A DNA stretch of 64,000 nucleotides from positions 434,001 through 498,000 of the forward strand of contig CAWCPZ010000010.1 in the NCBI GenBank assembly GCA_963797635.1, written 5' to 3'. This stretch comes from JAOUEA01 sp963797635 (GTDB taxonomy: Bacteria; Actinomycetota; UBA4738; HRBIN12). Positions 42,755-52,136 of the stretch are shown here, one piece after another (position 1 is the first letter of the stretch; each line of letters starts with the position of its first letter). Made by a program: the position numbers and the translations under genes. The notes beneath the pieces are model-generated. The model had not been told where the DNA came from and made no database searches. It saw only the letters and a program-made list of their open reading frames with translations.

Positions 42755-44205
42755 GCACGCGCCTGTCGATGCCCGACCCGGGCGCGGCGCGGAGCTTCTG
42801 GCTCCAAGAGGCCCTCGGCGCGGACCCCGGCGAACCGTGCCCGCCCCTCGAGGCGCACGTGGCCGCCGACGTCTGCATCGTCGGCGGGGGGTTCGCCGGG
42901 CTCTGGACGGCGATCGAGCTCTCGGCCCGCGAACCCACGATGCGCATCGCGCTGCTGGAGCAGGACATCTGCGGCGGCGGCGCCAGCGGGCGCAACGGTG
43001 GCTTCTTCTCCTCGTCCTGGTGGGACGTCGAGGCGCTGTGCGGGCTCTTCGGCGACGACGAGGGACTGCGCTATGCCCACGCGGTGTCGGACACGGTCGG
43101 TGAGGCGGGAGCGTGGCTCGCCGACCATGACGTCGACGCGTGGTTCCACCACGACGGGGTCCTGGGGATCCGAACGGGGACCTGGCAGGAGGGGCCCGGT
43201 GGCGAGGGGCCCGCGGCGTTCCTGGAGGCGCGTGGACTCGGCGATCGGATGCGACCGCTCACCGTGGAGCAGGCTCGCGAGATCGCCGACTCGCCGCGGA
43301 TCACGGGTGCTCGGTTCATCGATGACAGCGCGATCGTGCAGCCCGCCCGTCTGGCCCGTGGCCTGCGACGCGTCGCCCTGGAGCGCGGTGTTCGGATCTT
43401 CGAACGCACCACGGTGACCGGTCTCGATCGGTCGCGGCCGGCGGTGGTGCGCACCGAACACGGCGCGGTCAAGGCCGACCAGGTGGTGCTGGCGATCGGC
43501 GCCTGGGCGGCCGGCTGGCCGGGGTTCCGCCGGAGCTTCGGCGTGATCGCCGACCACATGGTCGTCACCGAGCCCATCCCGGAGCTGCTGGCCGAGATCG
43601 GCTGGACCTCGTTCGCGGGCATCGCCGACGGCCGGGACCTCCTCTTCTACCTGCGGCCCACCGACGACCATCGGATCGCGATCGGCGGCGGTGGCCTGGC
43701 CGTCGTGTTCGGCGGCCGTGCATCCGGACGCGGCGCGACGCACGACCGTCGCGTCGCCGACGTCGCGGCTCGCGGCCTCCTGTGGCTGTTCCCGCAGCTG
43801 GAGGGCGTCCGGTTCACGCACGCCTGGGGCGGCCCCATCGACCAGACGCCGTCGTTCCTGCCGTTCTACCGAACGCTCCCGCCCGGCAACGTGCACGCCG
43901 GGCTCGGCTTCTCCGGTCACGGGCTCTCGCAGACGATGGTCGGCTCCCGCATCCTGGCGTCGATGGTGCTGGGCGTTCAGGACCGTTGGACCTCGCTGCC
44001 GGTGGTGGGGGGCGAACTCGGCAAGGCCCCACCCGAACCGTTCCGCTATCCCGCGATCAAGGCGGCGGGCTGGGCGCTGGAACGGGGCGATCGCCGGGCC
44101 GACGCGGGGCGCCCCCGGGGCTGGTTGGATGCCACCGTGGGTGCAGCGCCGCAGGCCTGGCGCGACCGGTTGGTGGCTCGCGCGTCGCGCCGCAGGGCCG
44201 GCTGA
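42751..44205 (+). CDS. DAO-family FAD-dependent amine/amino-acid oxidase
   Basis: A 484-residue flavoprotein. ADVCIVGGGFAGLWTAIEL is the FAD-binding Rossmann motif, followed by GGGASGRNGGFFSS, the RNGG signature of the glycine oxidase / gamma-glutamylputrescine oxidase branch. C-terminal GNVHAGLGFSGHGLSQT matches the second FAD contact. It probably oxidises a secondary or primary amine to an imine with release of H2O2. Nearby aldehyde dehydrogenase, polyamine-type ABC transporter and a second amine oxidase fit an amine catabolism role; substrate not proven. The C-terminal ~60 residues are unusually basic. Confidence 0.82.
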   Translation: MSTRLSMPDPGAARSFWLQEALGADPGEPCPPLEAHVAADVCIVGGGFAGLWTAIELSAREPTMRIALLEQDICGGGASGRNGGFFSSSWWDVEALCGLFGDDEGLRYAHAVSDTVGEAGAWLADHDVDAWFHHDGVLGIRTGTWQEGPGGEGPAAFLEARGLGDRMRPLTVEQAREIADSPRITGARFIDDSAIVQPARLARGLRRVALERGVRIFERTTVTGLDRSRPAVVRTEHGAVKADQVVLAIGAWAAGWPGFRRSFGVIADHMVVTEPIPELLAEIGWTSFAGIADGRDLLFYLRPTDDHRIAIGGGGLAVVFGGRASGRGATHDRRVADVAARGLLWLFPQLEGVRFTHAWGGPIDQTPSFLPFYRTLPPGNVHAGLGFSGHGLSQTMVGSRILASMVLGVQDRWTSLPVVGGELGKAPPEPFRYPAIKAAGWALERGDRRADAGRPRGWLDATVGAAPQAWRDRLVARASRRRAG

Positions 44206-44208
44206 GGC

Positions 44209-44487
44209 TCAGTACCGGTCGTCGCGAGCGGGGAGCTCGCCGGGGTCGGCTTCGTTCTCCACGAACACCGTCGTTCCCGTGGACCTGGACGAGCCCTGGA
44301 TGCGCTGGGCGTCGTAGTCGCGCTGGATCTGCCGGGCCTTCCGCTTGAGGGCCCACCACGCGACCGCCGCCAACACGGCGACGGCGAGGAACGCCGACAG
44401 GATCAGCACGGCAGCCACCTTCAACACCGCGCCCAGCACGCCGAAGATGGCGGCCAGCAGCAACAGGATCAGGATGAAGACGAACAT
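44209..44487 (-). CDS. Small membrane protein (92 aa), unknown
   Basis: Two adjoining hydrophobic helices (FVFILILLLLAAIFGVLGAV and VLILSAFLAVAVLAAVAWWA), then a basic-acidic cytoplasmic tail (KRKARQIQRDYDAQRI...PARDDRY). Resembles many small actinobacterial envelope proteins. No family recognised. Tail to tail with the FAD oxidase gene (3-nt gap). Confidence 0.68.
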   Translation of the reverse strand: MFVFILILLLLAAIFGVLGAVLKVAAVLILSAFLAVAVLAAVAWWALKRKARQIQRDYDAQRIQGSSRSTGTTVFVENEADPGELPARDDRY

Positions 44488-44497
44488 CTCGTCTCCT

Positions 44498-44503
44498 AGC
44501 CTA
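44498..44503 (-). promoter_or_regulatory. -10 box (TAGGCT) for the small membrane protein gene
   Basis: TAGGCT on the minus strand lies 10 nt before the ATG at 44487, with AGGAGA between them as a possible short ribosome-binding site. Confidence 0.4.
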
Positions 44504-44538
44504 CGCCGCCGCGCGAGATTCGTTCGGCCGCTCGCAGC

Positions 44539-44594
44539 CGGTTGCCCGCGCGGCGAGCACGCGCCGGCAACCGAGGTCTCCGCTCCGCCATACT
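44539..44594 (+). promoter_or_regulatory. Inverted repeat and -10 box before the SDR gene
   Basis: CGGTTGCC (44539-44546) and GGCAACCG (44566-44573) form an 8-bp inverted repeat 19 nt apart. CATACT (44589-44594) ends 6 nt before the ATG at 44601. The repeat sits where a repressor or activator could act. Confidence 0.4.
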
Positions 44595-44600
44595 GCCGCG

Positions 44601-45431
44601 ATGGACGAAGGATTCCGTTCGCCGCTGAACGCCGATGCCAACGCCGGCGCGGTCGCGATCGTCACGGGGGGTGGCACCGGCATCGGCCGCGCCACCGCGC
44701 GCGAACTCGCACGCACGGGGGCGAGCGTCGCGATCTGCGGGCGCCGTCCGGAGCCGCTGGAGCAGGTGCGCGCCGAGCTGGAGACGGACGGGCGGAACGT
44801 GCTGGCGATGCCCTGCGACGTGCGCGAGCCCGCGCAGGTCGCCGTGTTCCTCGATGCGGTCGATGAGCGCTTCGGCGCGGTCGACATCCTGGTGAACAAC
44901 GCCGGCGGTCAGTTCGCCGCGCCCGCCGAGGCGATCGAGCTCAAGGGTCTGCGCGCCGTGCACCGGCTGAACGTCGACGCCCCCTGGCACCTCACGCACG
45001 AGGTCGCCACCCGCTGGATGATCCCGCGGCGCCGAGGCGTCGTGTTCTTCCTGGGCTTCAGTCCCCGGCGAGGGATCCCGATGATGGCGCATTCGTCGAT
45101 GGCCCGATCGGCCCTCGAGACGATGGCGGCGTCGCTGTCGAACGAGTGGTCCCGCTTCGGGGTCCGCGCGATCTGCGTCGCCGCCGGGCTGATCCAGACC
45201 GAGGGCATGTTGCAGTACGGCGGCCAGGAGGTCATCGACGGGTTCGCCGATCTGGTGCCGATGCGACGGGCCGGCCTGCCCGAAGAGGTCGCCTCGACGA
45301 TCGCCTTCCTCGCCTCGCCCGGTGGTGGCTACGTCACCGGCTCGACGGTGATCGTGGACGGCGGCGCCGACGCCTGGGGTCAGGGGATGGCTCCGCCGCC
45401 GGTCGAACCCCCCGCCGACCCGGCCGGGTAG
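44601..45431 (+). CDS. SDR oxidoreductase, 2,4-dienoyl-CoA-reductase-like
   Basis: A 276-residue short-chain dehydrogenase/reductase. NAD(P) site VTGGGTGIGRATA, then CGRRPEPLEQV (Arg suggests NADPH) and DILVNNAGGQFAAP. The classical Y-x3-K is absent: the aligned segment is HSSMARSALETM, with Ser at the Tyr position and Arg at the Lys position. Loss of that Tyr is known in the 2,4-dienoyl-CoA reductase group, whose AASLSNEWSRFGVR and GLIQTEGM neighbourhood is similar. A role in unsaturated fatty-acid oxidation is therefore likely, but the Lys-to-Arg change is odd. C-terminus is Pro-rich. Confidence 0.8.
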   Translation: MDEGFRSPLNADANAGAVAIVTGGGTGIGRATARELARTGASVAICGRRPEPLEQVRAELETDGRNVLAMPCDVREPAQVAVFLDAVDERFGAVDILVNNAGGQFAAPAEAIELKGLRAVHRLNVDAPWHLTHEVATRWMIPRRRGVVFFLGFSPRRGIPMMAHSSMARSALETMAASLSNEWSRFGVRAICVAAGLIQTEGMLQYGGQEVIDGFADLVPMRRAGLPEEVASTIAFLASPGGGYVTGSTVIVDGGADAWGQGMAPPPVEPPADPAG

Positions 45432-45515
45432 CGCTCCGAGGCGACTTCCGGCGGCCGCGTCGCTCGTAGTAGGTTTGCCGGCACAGCCCGGCGGCCCTCG
45501 CGGCCACGTTCCCTC

Positions 45516-45521
45516 AGGAGG
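45516..45521 (+). promoter_or_regulatory. Strong Shine-Dalgarno for the aldehyde dehydrogenase gene
   Basis: AGGAGG, 8 nt before the ATG at 45530. This canonical site stands out in a window where many genes appear leaderless, and it fixes the start. Confidence 0.7.
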
Positions 45522-45529
45522 GGTTCCTC

Positions 45530-46981
45530 ATGGCAGACGCTCTGCAGAACTACATCGACGGCAAGTGGGTCGACGCGATCGACGGAGGACGGTTCGACGT
45601 GTTCGACCCGGCCACCGGCGAGGTCATCGCGACCGCGCCCGACTGCCAGCCCGCCGACGTGGAGCGCGCGGTGGATGCCGCCCGGCGCACCTTCGACGAC
45701 GGCACCTGGTGGCCGGGAACGTCCGAGCGTGAGCGGGGCCGCATCCTGTTGCGGGCCGCCGACATCATGCGGCGCGAACTCGACCGGCTCGCCGAACTCG
45801 AATCCCTCGACTGCGGCAAGCCGATCGGCGAGGCGCGCGACGACCTCGAAGAGGTCGTGTTCATGTGGGAGTACTACGGCGGCTGGGCCACGAAGATCTA
45901 CGGCGACATCCCACCCGTGGGTCCGGACGCGATGAGCCTGGTCATCAAGGAGCCGATGGGCGTGGCGGCCCTCATCACCCCGTGGAACTACCCGATGCCC
46001 ATGGCGGTGCAGAAGGTGGCGCCGGCGATCGCCGCCGGCTGCACCATGGTGCTCAAGCCCGCCGAGCAGACCCCGCTCACGGCGCTGGAGATCCCGAAGA
46101 TCCTGGAGGAAGCCGGGCTCCCGGCCGGCGTGCTGAACGTGATCACGGGCTTCGGCGAGACCGCCGGTGCTCCGCTGGTCACCAGCCCCAAGGTGGACAA
46201 GGTGGGCTTCACCGGTTCGAAGGACGTCGGCAAGATCATCATGCGCAGCGGTGCCGACACGTTGAAGCGCGTCACGCTGGAGCTGGGCGGCAAGTCGCCC
46301 AACATCGTGTTCGCCGACGCCGACTTCGAGACCGCGATCGAAGGCAGCGCCAACGGCATCTTCTGGAACCAGGGCGAGATCTGCTCGGCCGGCTCGCGGG
46401 TGTTCATCGAGCGTTCGATCTACGACGACGCGCTGAACGCGCTGGTGGCCCACGCCGATGCGGTCACGATGGGTTCGGGCCGCGCCGAAGGCACCACGAT
46501 GGGACCGCTGGTGTCGAAGGAGCAGCAGGAGCGGGTGCAGGAGTACATCGAGATCGGCAAGGGCGAAGCCACCCTCGCCACCCAGGGTGTGCTGCCCGAC
46601 GATCCGTCGCTGGCCAACGGCTACTTCGTGCCGCCCACGATCTTCGCCGACGTCGACAACTCCGCGCGGATCGCACGCGAGGAGATCTTCGGGCCGGTGA
46701 TGAGCGTGATCCCGTTCACGAGCGCCGAGGAGGTCGTCGAGCTCTCGAACGACAACGAGTACGGCTTGGCGGCGGCGGTGTGGACCCGCGACATCAAGAA
46801 GGCCATCAACACCGCGAAGTCGCTGCGTGCCGGCATCGTGTGGATCAACGACACGCAGCCGGCGCCCACCGAGGCGCCGTGGGGCGGGTACAAGCAGTCG
46901 GGGATCGGGCGCGAACTCGGTCGCGACGGGGTGGACGACTACATGGAGGCCAAGCACATCTACATCAACCTGTCCGAGTGA
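45530..46981 (+). CDS. NAD(P)-dependent aldehyde dehydrogenase (betaine-aldehyde/amino-aldehyde type)
   Basis: A 483-residue cytoplasmic enzyme oxidising aldehydes to acids. Catalytic Cys285 (NQGEICSAGSR) and Glu251 (LELGGKSPN), with ITPWNYPMPM and GFTGSKDVGK as coenzyme contacts. PAPTEAPWGGYKQSGIGRELG at the end is typical of betaine-aldehyde and 4-aminobutyraldehyde dehydrogenases. Context offers two possible uses: oxidation of betaine aldehyde from the choline oxidase at 60075, or of amino-aldehydes from the amine oxidases. The sequence does not decide between them. Confidence 0.92.
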   Translation: MADALQNYIDGKWVDAIDGGRFDVFDPATGEVIATAPDCQPADVERAVDAARRTFDDGTWWPGTSERERGRILLRAADIMRRELDRLAELESLDCGKPIGEARDDLEEVVFMWEYYGGWATKIYGDIPPVGPDAMSLVIKEPMGVAALITPWNYPMPMAVQKVAPAIAAGCTMVLKPAEQTPLTALEIPKILEEAGLPAGVLNVITGFGETAGAPLVTSPKVDKVGFTGSKDVGKIIMRSGADTLKRVTLELGGKSPNIVFADADFETAIEGSANGIFWNQGEICSAGSRVFIERSIYDDALNALVAHADAVTMGSGRAEGTTMGPLVSKEQQERVQEYIEIGKGEATLATQGVLPDDPSLANGYFVPPTIFADVDNSARIAREEIFGPVMSVIPFTSAEEVVELSNDNEYGLAAAVWTRDIKKAINTAKSLRAGIVWINDTQPAPTEAPWGGYKQSGIGRELGRDGVDDYMEAKHIYINLSE

Positions 46982-47005
46982 ACCCCGGACGGGCGATGGC
47001 TCGCC

Positions 47006-48209
47006 TCAGCGCCTGACCACGACCTTGGGCGCCAGCATGCCGCCCACCACGATCCCGAGGGTGGCGACCACGATCACGGTCACCGACGCCCGGAGGCTGA
47101 AGGTGTCGGCCACCCAGCCCAGGATGGGCGGACTCCAGATGAACCCCGTGTAGCCCACGGTGGAGACCGCCGCGATCGCGTTGGTGGCGTCTTCGTCGGG
47201 GACGTTGACCAGGCTGAACCCCGCCGGGGCCGCGGCGGCGATCGTGAAGCCCATCAACAGGTAGGCGCACGCGACGACCGTGGCGCTGTCGGTGATCGCG
47301 GCGATCGCGCCGCCGATGGCCGCTCCGAAGCCCGCCACCAGGATCGTGGCGCGTGGCCCCAGCCCGAACAGCACCCGTCCCGCGAACAGCCTGCCCAACA
47401 GCAACGCCGTGGAGAACGCGATGAACACCAGCGCGGCGACGCCCGCGGTGGCCCCGAGCTCCACCCGCAGGTAGCGGCCCGACCAGGTGTCCATCGACCC
47501 CTCGACCAGGAACGCCGACAACACGACGAGCGCGGGGACCCAGAGGGCCTTGTTGCGGAACAGCGCCGTGATGGAGAAGGAGGTCTCGACCGAGCCACCG
47601 ACGCCTTCCTTCGGCAGCAGCCTCGACGCGACCACCGACGTGCCGGCCAGGGCCACGCCCGCGAACAGGAGCCCGACGCGGTAGTCCATGCCCGGCCGTG
47701 AGCGTGAGGCCGGCCACCGCGGCGCCGGTGATGCCGCCCAGCGCGTAGCAGGCGTGCATCCATTGCAGCACGGGCTTGCCGCTGCGGATCTCCACCCGCT
47801 GGGCGGCGACGTTGAGGTAGACGTCGATCAGACCGTTGCCCATGCCGACCAGGATGATCCCCACGAAGATCGCCGAGGACGGTTGCGCCGCGATGACCAG
47901 TGACCCGAGCGACAACGTCATGAGACAGAGCGGCACGCTGGTCGACAGGTCGAACCGCTGCAGGTGCGGCGCGAGGAAGGCCATCACGGACACCGCCGTC
48001 ACGGACAGCAGCGTGTAGTACAGGCCCATCCGGCTGTCGTTGATCCCGTGGAAGGCCTGGAAGTCCGAGACGAGGATGACCCACACGCCCCAGAACTGAC
48101 CGAATCCCCAGTAGCCGATCAGCAGCGGGGCGATGTCGCGGCGGCTCGAGGTCGCTCGGTCCGGCGCGCCGTCGGGCGAGGTGGGCGGACCCGCCCCGGG
48201 TTCATCCAT
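47006..48209 (-). CDS. MFS transporter (one frame change)
   Basis: Twelve-helix carrier of the major facilitator type. The first half starts at ATG 48209 (polar N-terminus, then APLLIGYWGFGQFWGVWVIL), includes GNGLIDVYLNVAAQRVE and ends near 47695. The second half (frame of 47006-47689, MDYRVGLLFAGVALAG) follows after a frame change between 47690 and 47700. The joined protein is about 401 residues and resembles fucose-permease-like MFS members. Convergent with the aldehyde dehydrogenase gene (24-nt gap). Confidence 0.8.
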
Positions 48210-48215
48210 CCGGGC

Positions 48216-48221
48216 ATCATG
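48216..48221 (-). promoter_or_regulatory. -10 box (CATGAT) for the MFS gene
   Basis: CATGAT on the minus strand ends 6 nt before the ATG at 48209; leaderless type. Confidence 0.35.
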
Positions 48222-48249
48222 CCACGGACGATTGGAGGGCTTTGCACAC

Positions 48250-48280
48250 TTGACCCTAGGTGGCGGGGCTGGGCTATAGT
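48250..48280 (+). promoter_or_regulatory. Promoter of the polyamine-type ABC operon
   Basis: TTGACC (48250-48255), a 19-nt spacer and TATAGT (48275-48280), 9 nt before the ATG at 48290. The -10 is one of the best in the window. Confidence 0.5.
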
Positions 48281-48289
48281 CCGCCCACG

Positions 48290-49404
48290 ATGGCGAGTGG
48301 AGAGGTGCGACTGGTCGACCTCGTGAAGCGTTTCGGCGACTTCACGGCGGTGGCCGGGATCAATCTGGACATGCCCTCCGGGGAGTTCTTCTCGCTCCTG
48401 GGGCCCTCCGGCTGCGGCAAGACCACCACCCTGCGCATGATCGCCGGATTCGAGCGCCCGTCGGAAGGTCAGATCCTGCTCGACGGCAACGACATGGCCC
48501 AGACGCCGCCCCACAAGCGCAACGTCAACACCGTGTTCCAGAACTACGCGCTGTTCCCGCACCTCACCGTCGCCGACAACGTGGCCTTCGGATTGAAGTA
48601 CAAGAAGGCGAGCAAGCAGGAGACGACCGAGCGCGTGGGCAGCGCCCTGGAACTGGTGCAGATGAGCCAGTTCGCGAACCGGCGTCCCTCCCAGTTGTCC
48701 GGTGGTCAGCAGCAGCGCGTCGCCCTCGCCAGGGCGCTCATCCTGAACCCGGCGGTGCTGCTGCTCGACGAGCCGCTCGGCGCCCTCGACGCCAAGCTCC
48801 GCAAGCGCCTGCAGATCGAGCTGAAGGCCCTCCAGGAAGAGGTGGGGATCACCTTCATCTACGTCACGCACGACCAGGAAGAGGCCCTCACGATGAGCGA
48901 TCGCATCGCCGTGATGAGCCAGGGTCGTGTGGAGCAGGTGGGCGGGCCGAAGGAGATCTACGAGGAGCCGGCGACGGCCTACGTCGCCGACTTCCTGGGC
49001 GTGTCGAACCTGATGGACGCCACCGCGTCGGGAGCCACCACGGGTGGCTGCAAGGTGCAACTGGGCGAGTTCGCGTTGATCGCCGGTCAAGGTGAGGAAG
49101 ACGCCACCGGCGACTGCAAGGTCACGATCCGGCCCGAGCGCGTGAACCTCGAAGCGCAGGGCACCAGCGGGGAGAACCGGATCCCCGCCATGGTCGAGCG
49201 CGTGGTCTACGTGGGCTCGGTGCTCCAGACCATCATCCACCTCGCCTCGGGCCAGACGATCCAGGCCTGGCTGCAGAACGAGAAGCGGCCGACGTGCCGC
49301 GGTCCGGGGCGCCGATCACGGTCCACTTCCCCCGGGAAGCGTTGCGGGTGCTGCCCGGAGGCCGGAACCGCCGTCGTCGCGACGGTGAGCTCGAGGAGTC
49401 GTAA
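48290..49404 (+). CDS. ABC transporter ATPase, spermidine/putrescine type (one frame change)
   Basis: A PotA-like ATPase that energises uptake. Walker A GPSGCGKTTT, Q-loop VFQNYALFPHLTV, signature LSGGQQQRVALARAL, Walker B LLLDEPLGALD, and His-loop YVTHDQEEAL. A TOBE domain follows (KVTIRPERVNLEAQG, ERVVYVGSVLQTIIHL). Near 49290 the frame changes and the last ~35 residues (GAPITVHFPREALRVLPGG) end at TAA 49402-49404. The first solute-binding gene follows on the same strand. The matching permease genes are on the opposite strand at 51.2-53.1 kb. Confidence 0.88.
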
Positions 49405-49447
49405 TGCTGGACGGGAAGTGCCGGGCGCTTCAGGAGAAGGAGCCCGA

Positions 49448-50713
49448 GTGGCACAACAAGCGGATCGGTCGGTACCGGTAGGCCGGGGCATCGGCCGCCG
49501 GGAGTTCCTGCGCGCCGCGGCGTTCGGCGCCACGTCCGCCTCCGCGCTGGGAGCGCTGCTCGGGGCGTGCACGCGGAGCCCGATCAACCTCGGCCGACAA
49601 CCGTCCCGCCGCTCTCGAGCGGGCTTCCGGTCGAGCGTGACGCAACGCTCCGCGTGTACCAGTGGAAGGACTACCTCGCGAAGGACGTGCTGAGAGCGTT
49701 CACCCGTCGCTTCGCAGACGCGAACATCGATGTCGAGGTCGAGAGCTTCGCACAGATCGACCAGGGCATCGCGCGGCTGCAGGAACCGGGCGCCCACTTC
49801 GACGTCTTCTTCCCCACGATCGACGTGCTCCCAGACCTCATCGCCGCGGGGCTCCTGCGACCGCTCAACCATGACTACCTGCCGAACGTCGCGAACCTGT
49901 GGTCGTGGTTCAGCGGAGCCGGTGGACCGTTCTACGATCCGAACCTCCAGTTCTCCGTCCCTTACACGGTCTACTCGAGCGGCGTGGGTTGGCGCAACGA
50001 TCTCGTCGCCCCTGCGGACGCCCCCGATGCCGACGACCCGTTCGCGATCTTCTGGAACGACCGGTACCGCGGGCGGCTCGGGATCTACGACGCCTACCTG
50101 GAGGCGCTCTCGCTCGCGCTGCTCCGGGACGGGGTCATCGACTTGAAGGTCGGCCACCGACGCGGAGCTCGAACGCGCCGCGGGGGCCCTCGAGGAGGCC
50201 ATCCGCGTCGCGGGCGTGCGCTTCACGATCGACGGCGCCGAGGAGGGCCTCCCCGAGGGTGAGTTCGCCGCGCATCAGGCGTGGTCGGGCGACATCCTGA
50301 CCGCACCTCGATACGCCGAGCAGGAGGAACCGGGGGCGGGGGCTCGCGTTGAACGGGAGCTCCGTTACCGCGCGCCCACGGGCCCCGGGCTCGTCGTCGG
50401 CTGTGATCTGACGGCGATCTGCGCGCGAGGCCGCAACCCCGTGCTCGCCCACGCGTTCCTGAACCATCTGCTCGACTTCGACACGGCGATGGACAACTTC
50501 ACGTGGAACGGATACCAGCCACCGCTGAAGGGCGTGACCCGCGAAGCCTTCGCCGACCGGTCCTTCCCATGGCATGCGGCGGTACCGACCAACCTCCTGG
50601 ATGCGGTCATCTCCGAGGATGCGTTCGGGCAGGGGCAGATGCTGGTCGGGTTCGGGCCGTCCGAGCGAGCGCGGTGGCTCGATCAGTGGAACCGGGTGGC
50701 GCCGGCGACCTGA
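49448..50713 (+). CDS. Spermidine/putrescine-type solute-binding lipoprotein 1 (two frame changes)
   Basis: PotD-like receptor exported by the Tat route: GRREFLRAAAFGATSAS followed by lipobox LLGACTR. The GTG at 49448 has AGGAGAAGGAG just upstream. The frame changes near 49590 (then LRVYQWKDYLAKDVLRAFT, FDVFFPTIDVLPDLIAAGLL, VPYTVYSSGVGWRNDL) and near 50150 (then HQAWSGDILTAPRYAEQEE to 50713). VYQWKDYL, AWSGD and NGYQPP are diagnostic of the PotD family. Its 3' end overlaps the convergent lipoprotein gene by about 30 nt. A second paralogous receptor lies at 53123-54388. Confidence 0.78.
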
Positions 50714-51195
50714 GCCGGGTCCCCCTCGCGATCGGGGATCCAGGTCGTGGTGCCGTCGTACGCGGTGAACGAACCGAGCGGATCGCCGCTGGACGCGTCG
50801 ATCACCTGCACCCACATGTTGGCATCGCTGCACGCGTCGTTCCCCGACCGTGCCGGCGAGACGACGTCCCCTTTCGCGGTCGCGAAGCAGACGTCGCGCG
50901 CGAAGAACACCCACGCTGGCCCCCACGTCCTCCCGAAGTCGGTGTCGTGAACGGTGGCGAGCGTGATCGTCACCGGGCCGGGCGCGCGCGCGACCAGCTT
51001 CGTGTACGCGGTGTCGGGATCGAACGACGGATGGAAGCCCCCCACCGGCTCGAGCACGTAGCTGAAGGTCCCCGGGATCGGCTCGGTCGTCGCCTGCCGG
51101 AGCGGTTCGTATGGGTCGGGCGCGTGGGCACAGGCGGTCCAAGCGATCAGCGAGAGTAACGACACCGTGAAGACGGCGACACGACGAAGGCTCAC
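50683..51195 (-). CDS. Hypothetical lipoprotein between receptor and permease genes
   Basis: A 170-residue exported protein with signal FTVSLLSLIAWTACAHA (lipobox WTAC). The mature part is beta-rich (TFSYVLEPVGGFHP, VTITLATVHDTDFGR) with three Cys that could form a disulfide (VCFATA, ACSD). No family recognised. It follows the permease gene on the same strand by 36 nt and has its own -10 box, so it may be an accessory of the transporter or simply a neighbour. Confidence 0.7.
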   Translation of the reverse strand: MSLRRVAVFTVSLLSLIAWTACAHAPDPYEPLRQATTEPIPGTFSYVLEPVGGFHPSFDPDTAYTKLVARAPGPVTITLATVHDTDFGRTWGPAWVFFARDVCFATAKGDVVSPARSGNDACSDANMWVQVIDASSGDPLGSFTAYDGTTTWIPDREGDPAQVAGATRFH

Positions 51196-51201
51196 CCGCT
51201 G

Positions 51202-51207
51202 AGGCTA
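51202..51207 (-). promoter_or_regulatory. -10 box (TAGCCT) for the lipoprotein gene
   Basis: TAGCCT on the minus strand ends 6 nt before the GTG at 51195; leaderless type. Confidence 0.45.
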
Positions 51208-51231
51208 CCGCGGTTCCCTCCACCCCGAGCG

Positions 51232-52136
51232 TCACAGCTGCGCGAAGTCGGCCGCACCGGCACCGGCCTGCCCGCGGTTGAACCGCCTGTAGAAGAGCAG
51301 TCCGCCTCCGATCACCAGCAGCGTCGTGATGAGCATCACGGTGGCCGCCGCGTTCACCTCGGGCGTGGGGGAGGCGCGGGCCGCCGAGTAGATCTTCTGA
51401 TCGCCACCGTCTCGCTGCTGGCGGCCCGGAGAGGGCGGCAACCGTGACGAAGTCGTCGACGCTGTCGGCGAACACGAGCGCGACGCTCGCGAGGATCGCC
51501 GGCGCGAGCAGCGGGAGCAGCACGCGCCGGATCGACTGGCCGGGCGTGGCGCCCAGGTCCATCGCCGCCTCCTCGTACTCGGGCCCGATCGTGAGCAGGC
51601 GGGCCCGCACGATGATCGTCGGGATAGCTGATCTGGTAGCTGACGAGCCCGAACAGCTGTGCGTTCGTGCCCAGGGGGATCACGTTCTTCAGCAGGCTCG
51701 TGAACAGGATGAAGAGCGAGACGCCGAGGATGATCTCCGGCACCACGAACGAAAGCAGCATCGCGAAGTTCGCGGTTCGCGCCGGCCGTCCGTGCCATCG
51801 GTCGATGCCGATCGCGAACAGCGTCCCGAGCGGGACCGCGATCAGCACCGTCAGGATCGACAGCTTGAAGGTCTGCGCCATCGCCGCGCGCATCGCGGTG
51901 TCGTGGAACAGCGAGTCGGTCGGGTCGCCGGTCCACCATCGCAGCGAGAAGCCCTGCCACGAGATCCGCGAACGACCGGCGTTGAACGAGAAGATCACGG
52001 CGATCACGACCGGGAGCAGGGACCACAGCAGGTAGACCGATCGTCGATGCCCTGAAGGAAGCGCGGCTTGCGCCACGGGTTCTTGAAGTACCCCTGTCGC
52101 TCGTGGTGCCTCGGTGCGTGGCTCAGCGGCGCTCAT
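51232..52136 (-). pseudogene. ABC permease, PotC type (about three frame changes)
   Basis: Inner-membrane permease of a spermidine/putrescine-type importer. From ATG 52136: SVYLLWSLLPVVIAVIFSFN, then TFKLSILTVLIAVPLGTLFA and MLLSFVVPEIILGVSLFILF. A frame change near 51605 leads into EEAAMDLGATPGQSIRRVLL, the EAA loop that docks the ATPase, and SVALVFADSVDDFVT. More changes near 51430-51400 lead into NAAATVMLITTLLVIGGGLL and the end at 51232. The joined sequence is a normal ~300-residue PotC. Start overlaps the preceding permease gene by 14 nt. Confidence 0.72.
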
